A program made the position numbers and the translations under genes. Below, one piece after another: positions 50,884 to 60,000 of a DNA stretch of 60,000 bases. The notes under the pieces are model-generated. The model was not told the DNA's origin. It ran no database searches and saw nothing but the letters and a program-made list of their open reading frames with translations. Source of the stretch: Adiantum capillus-veneris (lineage: Eukaryota > Streptophyta > Polypodiopsida > Polypodiales > Pteridaceae). Within the stretch, counting starts at the first letter, position 1. Each line of letters starts with the position of its first letter. The stretch covers positions 63,928,620 to 63,988,619 of the forward strand of contig CM043956.1 in the NCBI GenBank assembly GCA_014529385.2, in the 5' to 3' direction.

Positions 50884-53800
50884 CCTATCACGTGGGTTGG
50901 TTAGATGTCCTACAATCCACAATGGGTGCTACTAGTGTGGAGGATCAACAACAAAGAGTTTGTGAGGTGGGTCATTGAGTTAGAGAGACAGAAGAAGGGG
51001 ATCAACATGCCTTCAACGGGTCTCATGAGATTCTTGGATACAGGGAAGTCTAAACAACCGACCTTATCATAAATGGAGACTCCCTCGATAAGTCCGATGG
51101 ATCCTCCATATGTTGTTTCTCCAGGGGTTTCAGTGCAATCTGAGCCCACAAGTGATAGCTTTACCTTTTCAAGTCTAGCTCATCTTTCCCTTGATGACAC
51201 CACGGCTACCATGCCTACCCCAATAATGGGCATGCCAAGAAACACGCCATGGACCTCATTTGTTAGTAAAGCACCGCTACATGGTAGATCAATGCCTACA
51301 ACAGTACCTACAAGTGTGTACCAATCGTATACACCCATGGGTCCTCGTACTCATGTAGTTCCTACCCCTACCATTGTTTCACCTACCTATGCTCCACAAC
51401 CACAATACCCAAGCTCTTATTTCCATCGGACTATACCGGCTAGCATTAGCATGTCACATTCGACGTCTGCTATGCCTAGGGTCACACATATGAACTTTGG
51501 GCCACCACATGACACAACACCGTACCAAACGAGGAACCCAAGGGCTTCCTATGCGGCAAGACCAATGCCAATACCTACTCCACATGTAGTGTGTGGAGCA
51601 CCTCCAACCACGGTGCCTGCTCACTTAGGTGACTTGGCAACATTTGCTCAAGCTATTGGTCGATCTATTGCTGAGAATATGTGTAACACGCCTGATAGAG
51701 AGCCTAGAAGTAAAGCAGTATGAATAGCCAAGCTCACACAAAAATTTAGTGGAGACGGGGATGTGAGAAAGCATATCGAAGTGTTTGAACAAACATACAA
51801 TTCTCTAGGAGAACACAATGACCTGCATAAGAGTAATGCTTTAAGCCTAACCTTAAGTGGAAAAGCGAGGGATTGGTATAGAACCCTAAGGGTGGAAGAA
51901 AAAACGATTTACCCTACTCTTAGGAGACTGTTCTTGAAAGAGTACATATGAGAGAGAGTGCTTTGGGGTGTAGCCTCTCAACTCCAAAAAGCCCAACGAG
52001 AGGAAGGAGAGTCGGTGAGAGACTTTATTAGTCGCTTGAAGCATTTGAATTCTCGTTGTAATCCAAATGAGCTCTCCAATAATAATCAATTACTTGATAG
52101 ATTCGTTAGGGGGTTACGACATGAGGATATCTACAATGGCCTAGTCATTAGAGGTATCACCACTTGGGAAGCAGTCACCACTAATGCGATCCAATTGGAG
52201 GATAATTTAATGATTCAAGGAGAAAGAGTGTATGTTGAGACTAAATCTATTAGCTCGTAAGCATCAGGGCATCAGCCAATGACCCTAAAGCCTATTGCTA
52301 AGGAGCCAAATATATTTGAGATGACTTTAGCAAATCTCACCAAGGCTATTCAAGAGAGTCTTAGAGATAATCATGCTTCGCAGAACAATCATATGTATCC
52401 AAGAAGGGAACAACAATCGTGCTCAGTATACTATGGACCGCATAGTACCAGTGAATGCCCTACTTTTAGAGTAAAATTCAATGGGAACTCCAATGCCTGT
52501 GGGAGGTATGGTCATCAAGCTAAGGATTGCATAGTATTTAAGCGCGCGATGGCCAATAGACCAACCTTAGCATGGACAGACACACCTCGAGTGCCTGCAT
52601 TGATGTCGGACCCACCTCTTGAACAAATAGCACAACACATGGTCCCTAGGGTCCAAAATGTTGTTCAAACAACACACTTACCACCTCCAGTGCTAGGACC
52701 GCAACCACCACATCTGAGAATCACTTCTGTGAATCAAGTGGGTTGTGAGTCATCTATTGCTTGTTTGGAAGGCTGTGAGGAAGATATGGACCCTAATATT
52801 GCCTATGGGATGGATGTTCTTGAAGAAAGTCCACAATACTACATGGAGGACTATTGGGGACAAGTCAAACATGTCTATCAAGTAGCTGCTCTTGCGGCAA
52901 GAGGCCAAAATATCAATTACACTACTAAGAGACCACCTCTTCAATGCTATGAGTGTGGAGGTCCACATCGTGTGGTCGAGTGTCCTATTAGGCTACAAAA
53001 GAATGCCACACTAATGCAAACCAATGAAGCGAGCACGTTTACAATGCCAATACTCATGTGTAATTGATGTGGCATAGATCATTTGATTGCCCAATGTCCA
53101 AATAATCCAAATGCACCGAAGATCACGCCATTAAACTTGATTGAGGTTATCAAGGAGCCATCACAAAGTACATCGGTGGTACCAGTAAACGTACTCACAC
53201 GATTGAAGCTCCAAAAACAAAATTATATTCTTGAGGAAAGAGACACGGCATCAATTGCCCAATCTCAGAAAAAGAAGAAAACACAAAAGAAGAGATCGCA
53301 AAAAGCAGTGAAGTCAGACCCCATTTCAAAGACTAACATAGGGACTGGTGACGACCCCGTATATATGAACGACGCTGAAGAGGATTCTGATTCAGGTGAA
53401 ACCATGGAGACCAAAACGACCACTAAGATAGAAACCAACAAGGAAGATCTTCATGAGCCACAATGGCCAAGATCCAAGAAGAAGATAGGAACTTATCCAA
53501 ACCCTACAGAGGAGATTGAGCGAATCAAGCAATTAAGGAGTTTGGTAGAAGATACCCAAAGGGATCTAGAACCAACACCTAGAAAGATCCAGATTACAGA
53601 CACCGTGCTCCCTACGCAACAACAACCTCACCAAGTCCATAGACCCTTGGACATACCTAGTGTCATCCAAGAAGAAAGTGACTTAAAGTCATGGGAAAGT
53701 GGGCGTACTCACTTCTTGATGGAAAGAATATTTAGAGAGGGACTACCTAATCCTATCGAAGAAATGGAGATCCCATCTTCTCCACGTCAAGAGACTCAAG

Positions 53801-54429
53801 GCCAAAAGGTGCCGTTAAACATTGCCAAATTGATGGATTTCATGTCTTCAGAAATTAGAACCACCATCATGTCCACACTATATAAAGACCCCGAGCTAGT
53901 CTCAGCTCTTCGAGCCTTCCTCAATGGAGAACTGAAGTTTGGGCTACCACAATTTGCACAGATGGATGGAGCTGGGGAGATGCCAATAGAGGAGGAACAC
54001 TTAGATCCACAACCCAACCTAGATGAGAACCTTGTTATAGAAATACATGTTAACAAGTTGGGACAATACTTTGAGGGTGATGAATCCAATGCGACCATAC
54101 CAATCACTACTAAGGGATTAACTGTGAAGGGAATCCTTGATGGTGGCGATGGGGTTAGCATTGTGACTAAAAATTGTTGGGAAACTATGGGAAGACCTCA
54201 CCTTGCGACCACAACCATAGTAGTGAAGATGGCCAATGGGTCTATTGTTAAACCTATTGGGATGCCAGAAGATCTCAAGATCAAGGTGGTTGGACATAAA
54301 ATAAGGGTTACCTTCATTGTTATGGATTTCTCCAAGCACATTATGGCATCTGAGATGATCTTAGGACGTCCTTTCATGAGGGAAGCAAAAATGGTGCATG
54401 ACTGGTCCAGAAACCATGTCTACCTGTAG
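50884..54429 (+). pseudogene. Gypsy-3 gag - protease-like region, broken by stops
   Basis: Aligns with residues about 70-1259 of the Gypsy-2 polyprotein. Open pieces: 51073-51723, 51763-51951, 51958-52260, 52279-53067 and 53083-54429, separated by single in-frame stops, several at sites where Gypsy-2 has CGA or CAA. Zinc knuckle 1 has lost a Cys (CSVYYGPHSTSEC), knuckle 2 reads SNACGRYGHQAKDC, knuckle 3 is intact, and knuckle 4 has a stop. The protease site again reads GILDGGDGVSI, and EMILGRPFMREAKMVHDW follows. From about 53540 onward the sequence becomes nearly identical to Gypsy-2. It ends at the same TAG (54427-54429). Confidence 0.87.
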
Positions 54430-55431
54430 TTCCAAGATTATGTCATTCGAGTGGATCTTGTGACGGGTCGAATACATCCTCTAGGAAACAAGTTTATAAT
54501 TGATCATAGATCTCACACCACAGTTCACTCGGGCCCATTGCAGTATTGTTACACGTGTAAAGCGGACACTGATGTTGGGGAAGATTCTCCTTATATGGAT
54601 GTACTACCCGGGATGACTGAGTCGGACAATGTGGATCGGGTCCACCTAGCAGCAACCATAGACACTTGGGGAAATAGGGGGACGACCTGGGTAACACCTG
54701 AGGGGGATGAAATGCCTGTACCCTTAAATATGCTACAAGCAATGCATATAGCTTCTGACAAGACTCATCCTAATGTAACGAAGAAAACATTCAAGTGGGT
54801 CCCTAAAGCTTCTTTAGCGACCATGGCTAGTGCTGAAAAACAGAAGCCTTGTAAGAAACGTCCCACTCGCCCCAAGAAATTTAAGAAAACGTGGCGTTGG
54901 ATTCCTAAACGACTATTGGAAGCCCAAGGCTACTATCAAGGAAATGATCAAATTTGGGTGCCAAAACGTAGATTGTGTTCTTACCTATCACCTGACCCAT
55001 GTGAGCCCAATCCCGTAGCTCCAAAACGAATCGACGATAGAGGAAAGAAAAAAATCACAGAATGCTACACACCCGCTCCAGAGCTAGTTTGGGTACAGAA
55101 GAAAGAACAATTTGTTCCACCTAGCTCAGGAAGGGGGGAGTCCCATGAAGCTTCCAACTCCTCATGTAATGCATCCATAGAGGTAAAAGCTTCTCCACAG
55201 CCTCCACCTACAATAGTGGGCCTCCATAGAGCTACAAAGGAATCCACACCTCCCAGTGTTCAAGAATCACCTAATGAACCACTTCAAGTTCGATCCTGGG
55301 AGAGTACCTTACCACCCTTGCAACTCGATGAGGCACCTAAGGTAATAGAAAACTATTGGAAAAAATCCCCACCTATTACCAACTGGAACAGTTGGTTTCA
55401 AAGGGTGATGAGCTCATCTCAAACGGCATGA
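54430..55431 (+). CDS. Gypsy-3 downstream Trp-Lys repeat domain, whole frame
   Basis: Open from the codon after the TAG to 55431 (about 333 codons), in frame with gag-protease. It has the Cys segment CYTCKADTDVGEDSPY, four repeats (TFKWVPKASL, TWRWIPKRLL, NDQIWVPKRR, ELVWVQKKEQ) and a Pro/Ser end. It differs from the Gypsy-2 copy by only a handful of bases, one of which restores Gln at the second TAG. No independent ATG is obvious, so translation would need readthrough of the TAG or another start. The function is unknown. Confidence 0.65.
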   Translation, partial: FQDYVIRVDLVTGRIHPLGNKFIIDHRSHTTVHSGPLQYCYTCKADTDVGEDSPYMDVLPGMTESDNVDRVHLAATIDTWGNRGTTWVTPEGDEMPVPLNMLQAMHIASDKTHPNVTKKTFKWVPKASLATMASAEKQKPCKKRPTRPKKFKKTWRWIPKRLLEAQGYYQGNDQIWVPKRRLCSYLSPDPCEPNPVAPKRIDDRGKKKITECYTPAPELVWVQKKEQFVPPSSGRGESHEASNSSCNASIEVKASPQPPPTIVGLHRATKESTPPSVQESPNEPLQVRSWESTLPPLQLDEAPKVIENYWKKSPPITNWNSWFQRVMSSSQTA

Positions 55432-57075
55432 TCTACCCAATGAAGAGGGAGTTTTTGCTGACATCCATCATTCACTTGCTTCCCTCTCAACCTTCCTCCT
55501 TGACCTCTCAATCTTCCAATCTCAGGGAATGTATATATAAAGCCTTATACTCACAAAAAGGAAAAAAGTAAAGAGCAAGAGCAATTAGCAAACGAGTATG
55601 CACAATAAAAGTCAAAACATTGACCCAGACCTACACATTTACATCCGATACACTGAAACAAAAACCTATGTCATAAAACACCTTTGATCCTCATCACTCG
55701 AATGATGGAGGGTAGATCAGATTAGTACGATAGGAGTGTTTCTGTTTTAGAGTTTAGTGATTAGAAAAGTTCTTTCTTTCCACTGATGTGCCTCTTAGAG
55801 GTATTCTTTGTATTTCCTCGTGTCTACAGGAACGTGTTGCTGTGGTTAGGATTTGGACCTTCATGGAATCTTTCTCTCGTTCACTCTTCAAACCAAGCGC
55901 GATCATCAACACAAACAGGTGTTTTTTGTCCATTAGCATTGTCCCTTATCTTTTTTGAATATATGTCTGTCTGCTTTAATTGTGATTGGTACTATAATAT
56001 TCAACGCATTTTCTTAGTATCAAACATTAAATTCAATGTAATTTTTTGTCATAATCACTTGTCTACGTTTAAAAATTAAGCAGTCCGACTAAGCTAGTTT
56101 GACCAAGCTAGGTGTTAGAGATCTTCTCTTAATACCATGGGGAATGCCTTCCTAATAATCTATGGTTACTTAGGTTCTTAATCCGATTTAGATAGCATTG
56201 TGTGCAATGTACTAGGGCTTTCTAGCGGGCTTAGTCCCTATTGACCTTTAGCTTAAGTATTACAAAGGGAGTTTACTAGTGTGATGAGCCTGGGGAGGGT
56301 AACAGTGTTATATGACCCCCTAAAGTTACAAAATTAAAATGCTAAAAACGAACAAACAAAAAAATCAAAGTGCCACAATGTAAAATCTTAAGCTAGAAGA
56401 GAAACCTCAGCTTGATTTGGTACTCCACTCACATGTATCGCCTATGGTACTAGAGCCCTAGAGGTTCCCAAGGTGGGCGCTTTTCCTTGAAAAGCAAAAA
56501 ACCCAAGGCATACAAGATAAGCACATACATCAAAATTGAAACAATGTGAAAAGACTTTGGGGGGTCAAAGAAAAGGAAATAAGTCAGGCGATGATTTCAT
56601 GAGCAATTCCTTTTATCGTAGCTTAACTACAAGGTCTTCTAGGTATAGCCTCTAGTCAGCCCTCGGACATGAAATACTTGGCTCTCACGATTAAACAACT
56701 TAATTGACCAGAGAAAATTGAGAAGCTTGCCCATGGTATTAATAGTCGATCTTTAGTGCCTTTCGACTGTTAAATTATCAATCCCATACTTGTTTAATTG
56801 TTTACCTTTACAACTGTTTATGCGTTTGATTATATTACAATTTAATGTTTATTGCTGACAAATGGTTTAAAATTCTATTACCAATCAAATTGTCTGCCTA
56901 CAACTGCATATTCTTTTTAATTGTATATGAGAATGCAATTACTGTGCCAATGTTGTTTGATTTTGTAGTGACTGAAGAACGCTAAGGACATTCATCTCAA
57001 ATGCTCTTCCACCTCGATGAACGAGCTTCAACTCAACAGATTTCGAGGACGGAATCTACATTAGAAAGGGGGGCA
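55432..57075 (+). other. Gypsy-3 3' non-coding region
   Basis: Counterpart of 33500-35136, more diverged than the coding block to its left. No ORF is supported. Confidence 0.7.
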
Positions 57076-57644
57076 TGTTAACCCTCACACACATTCCTAT
57101 CACCTAAGATGGACACCGTATTATTTATTTGGTAGAGTCGGGTACCGGGCTTATCGGTCCAATAGGAAAAGGGTAAGAGTGATCGCCGATGAGAGGCGCA
57201 CTCTAACTCGAACATTCAAGGGATTAGTTGGCTAAGCATGGACGCCCAAGTGTGAATGGGGCAAGCTCATATAAAATTCAACTAAACCTAAAATTCACTC
57301 ATTCTCTCATTTGTGCAAATTGAAGAGTGCTCTTGCTCCATCTCCATCTTCTTCTTCTTCATCTCCTTCTGTGTGTGTGTATGCGTGAGAGAGAGAGAGA
57401 GAGAGTGCGATCGAGCATTGCGACGCCACGACGGTGATGAGACGGTTGAGCGGGACGTAGCGGCGTCTCCCTCTTCTTCGCGGCGAGGAATCATCCACGA
57501 TAGCAAGCGTAAAGCGGTGAGTGACACACCATCGCCATCTTTGAGCTTATTAGTTTAGGCTAGTTCCGTGCTTGGAGCCATTTGTGGCTCGCACACAGTG
57601 TATCGGCAAGTTCCTTGCATTGACACGTGCGACAGACGTGCACA
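57076..57644 (+). repeat. Gypsy-3 3' LTR
   Basis: 569 bp, homologous to the Gypsy-2 LTRs but missing a block near its start. The right flank AAGCC (57645-57649) would be the target duplication; its partner is lost. Confidence 0.9.
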
Positions 57645-58469
57645 AAGCCTTCCTTCTCACAAGCTTGGAGTAGGTGATAAGCTTTTCGTTAAAGCTTGAG
57701 AAGGAGAGAGAGTCTTCTTTACTTCACACATGAGATTGTGAGTGTGTGTGTGATAATGCCTTGCAAAAATCAGCCCCCTCTCTCTCTTGGTCGACCCCTC
57801 TTGCTATTTGCTCTTGCTAGTATCCTATTGGACCTCCCCAGGCTTAGCCAATGGTAATTAAGCAGCATAAGTGATAGCCTTCTGACATGTGTCCCCCTTT
57901 CCCCTTTTGTGAGAGCTTTAGGTAATTATTTAATTCAACTAAACTCTCATTGGACCCCTTTGTCTCCTGGCCAATAGGAATCAGGCAAGCCATTGGGCTG
58001 CTGAATGCTCATTGGTCCCCTTGAGAGACTGTCCAATAGTCTTCCAGAGAGCTTAATTCTTATTGGTTCTTTTATTAAGTGTTTTTAAATTAATTAAACT
58101 AGATTTACTCTAGCCTAATTCTCATTTGGTCCACCTCCAAGGCCATACAATAGGAATAGGGTACACCTTGTGGGCATCTGGGCTAGGGAGCTGACATGTG
58201 TCCCTCACTCCCTTTGTGTAAAGGGAGCTTGTGTGTGTGTGAGAGAGTGAGTGTGAGTTTCTCTGTCATCCCCTACTTGCAAGGCTCGCCCCCTCCTATG
58301 TAGGGATTGGCAAAGACTTTTTGTGACACACACTAAGCATCCAATTTCCCTAGTGTTTGGCCTTCGGACACAACCTTTGAATTTTGGAACCTTAGCATTT
58401 TGAAAGTCTTAATGGTCTGAAATTTAGGGTCTTTTAAGCCCATTACTGCACATTGCTCATTTGCACATG
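57645..58469. other. non-coding stretch with repeated CCAAT/ATTGG boxes
   Basis: At least four times a segment 'tcattgg-(t/a)-cc' is followed within about 30 bp by 'ccaatag' or a close variant (near 57827, 57951, 58011 and 58127). 'ctgacatgtgtccc' also occurs twice (57883 and 58193). No ORF is supported. It may be an LTR or terminal region of an unrecognised element. Confidence 0.5.
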
Positions 58470-58635
58470 GCCCCCCCTTTGGATCCCTGTTTTCCCTCCT
58501 TTGGATCCCTACTGTGGCCGATCTGCTAGCTTAACCAATATTCTAGCTTTTTCTCCCCTGGCACTTCCCCATATTAAATGATCAGTTTAACATGAGAAAA
58601 TCATTTAGGAGAATTAGATATTGATTATTATGACA
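58470..58635 (+). repeat. 166-bp dispersed repeat, copy 2
   Basis: Same orientation as 38441-38608. On the minus strand it lies directly downstream of the Rep-like relic, so it may be the 3' terminus of that element. Confidence 0.85.
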
Positions 58636-60000
58636 AGGAGTGTCTCCACGTAGCTGGCGCCACATCTGAACGAGTATGTCATGGAGTCTATCCAGAGTTG
58701 CATCATCCTCCAACGCTTGTGCTTCTGGAGGCTGCATATCCCAAGGGCTGGATGGCTCCATCGAATTTGCAAAACATCACAGAGGTTTTCAGAGAAGGAG
58801 GCAAGAACGTCAAATGCCAAGGCATTCATAACATATTATATACATCGTTTTAACAAGCAACATAAGTGACCCCTCTTCCAATGAGGAGAGGAATGAAGTC
58901 TTCAACGAGGGGTGCATCCTCTTCATCGTCATTGTCCAGTACAACAACGTTTTCTTTGCCTTTCGAACTTGAAGGGTTGTCGATAAAGCCCTGATGAGCA
59001 TTTACTGGAGAGGCAACTGCGTGCGTTTCTGCAAGTGCAATGTCCGAAGGAGTGAGCTACTAAGGTGTTGGCCAATTCACATGCTCACTGTCAACAAGTT
59101 GGTCAAAATGAAGAAGGTCCGCAAGGAAAGCGAGAATTGTAGCATGAGTAACGAGGGAAAGAAATGAATGTACCTGTGGGTTTCTTGCCACCTTTTGAGA
59201 AACCGATCAATTCACGACTACGCATTCGTGTAAGCCTCATGAAGGACAAAAATGTCTACAACATCCTGATATGTGGTAGAGGAAGCAAAAATCATGCTCT
59301 ACCACAACGCTTTGATCTTCTTGAGCGGCATCCCACGCCCCTGAAAAGGCGTTATCCACGAGGAGGACAGGTAGTACTTGCCAGACTTCAACATATGGTG
59401 CAATGTCGATAAGAAGTTACCAATTGGGTAAGAAGCATCCCACGCCCCTAAAAAATGTAACCAATTGGGTGTTGCAAGTAGAATTTTCCGTAGATGAGTG
59501 TAGGTTCAAAAATATTTGCATGTGTAAACCGTTTTCCAGCTCATCTGCCCCGTACTAAGCGTACAATTCGATTCCCTTATTGATATCGTCTGTTGTCACG
59601 TTGTGAGAGAAGTTCTCATAATGTGGTTGGCCCATGTCCTTCATGCAATACCCTAGCATGTCAGGAAAGGTATGCATATTCTTTTGCTAAGAGCATGACA
59701 CAGAATGTTTGCTCCAACATGACTATCAACATCCCACCCTAGGTACTGCTTTATTTTCTTGTTCATTACAACAATGGACGTAGCCATGATTTGAATGACC
59801 ATCTTGAAGTGGAGGTGGAAGACAGTGTCGCCATGCTCGACCGAGTACATGCCAACAACCGCTTCCTCCTCCACAAAGTTTTTCAACCTCATAAACAAAG
59901 CGACGTCCACATCACTACCACCTGTAGACACTGTTACGCTCAACTCAAGCATCTTTTGAGGCTTGTTGCGTTCTATACGAGCGATTCTCTCCTGTTATGA
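58636..60000 (-). pseudogene. decayed Rep-like gene, possibly an HUH nuclease (replitron-like)
   Basis: Minus-strand coding pieces in changing frames. 59653-59952: LSVTVSTGGSDVDVALF, VFHLHFKMV (an H-hydrophobic-H motif at about 59809-59817) and KKIKQYLGW. About 59640 leftwards in another frame: MLGYCMKDMGQPHYENFSHN and VTTDDINKGIELYA, then a TAG. About 59430-59310: LHHMLKSGKYYLSSSWITPF and GRGMPLKKIKALW. Later pieces (58810-59001 and 58614-58829) are unrecognised. The order HxH, then a Tyr-containing YCMKD block, recalls HUH Rep proteins and, from memory, a Rep family of green-lineage transposons. The 5' end is outside the window. The family call is tentative; the coding origin is more certain. 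Confidence 0.5.

Larger units (their letters stand above)
44117..57644 (+). mobile_element. Gypsy-3: 5'-truncated copy of the Gypsy-2 family, interrupted by a LARD-like element
   Basis: Homology to Gypsy-2 begins in the leader (27960 there). Gag resumes after the insert at 50884 and runs with stops to 54429. The tail domain is at 54430-55431, followed by the 3' non-coding region, a polypurine tract ('aaaggggggca', about 57065-57075) and the 3' LTR 57076-57644. The 5' LTR is absent. As in Gypsy-2, no RT or integrase is present, so the pol loss is a family trait and not damage to one copy. Confidence 0.9.

Noticed and set aside
57645-57695. Second chromovirus integrase fragment (SHKLGVGDKLFVKA on the plus strand)
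   Set aside because: Only 14 residues match, a stop follows at once, and the expected KLAxRYYGPF block is absent. It could be chance.

Overview
This window looks like a heterochromatic, transposon-only stretch of a large land-plant genome. I see no convincing host gene, tRNA or rRNA. The plant assignment rests on three things: Ty1/copia and Ty3/gypsy pol proteins of plant type, primer-binding sites complementary to plant initiator-Met and Asp tRNAs, and a PIF/Harbinger transposase. I cannot name the species; nothing here separates a bryophyte, lycophyte, fern or seed plant.

The left two thirds (1-38.2 kb) is a set of nested insertions that can be read to the base. The oldest layer is a Harbinger-type transposase pseudogene in three pieces (172-1111, 25591-25649, 37748-38153). 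Two copia elements split it. Copia-1 (1112-25590, minus strand) has target duplication CTGTG, and Copia-2 (25650-37747, plus strand) has GTTGT. A gypsy element later entered the gag gene of each. Gypsy-1 (5194-24104, 18.9 kb, TSD TTGTG) sits in Copia-1, and Gypsy-2 (26908-35740, TSD TGCAG) sits in Copia-2. Every reading frame resumes exactly when the inner element and one TSD copy are removed.

Gypsy-1 is the most unusual element. It carries gag, a retropepsin, RT-RNase H, an integrase whose C-terminus is fused to a second retropepsin-like domain and a Trp-Lys repeat tail, and then a long extra ORF of unknown function. Both gag and the extra ORF are preceded by a leader holding copies of one 24-bp palindrome. 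The spacings (about 285, 130, 283 and 190 bp) are nearly the same in the two leaders, so the leader module appears to have been duplicated.

Gypsy-2 and Gypsy-3 belong to one non-autonomous family. It keeps LTRs, an Asp-tRNA primer site, gag with four zinc knuckles, a protease-like domain with an altered active site, and the Trp-Lys tail, but has no RT, RNase H or integrase.

The right third (38.4-60 kb) holds a chromovirus integrase/chromodomain relic, then Copia-3 (minus strand, 5' truncated) fused through an AAT microsatellite to 5'-truncated Gypsy-3. Gypsy-3 is itself interrupted by a 5.6-kb LTR element with no recognisable genes (LARD-like). The window ends in a CCAAT-rich non-coding stretch and a decayed minus-strand gene that resembles an HUH-type Rep nuclease (replitron-like).
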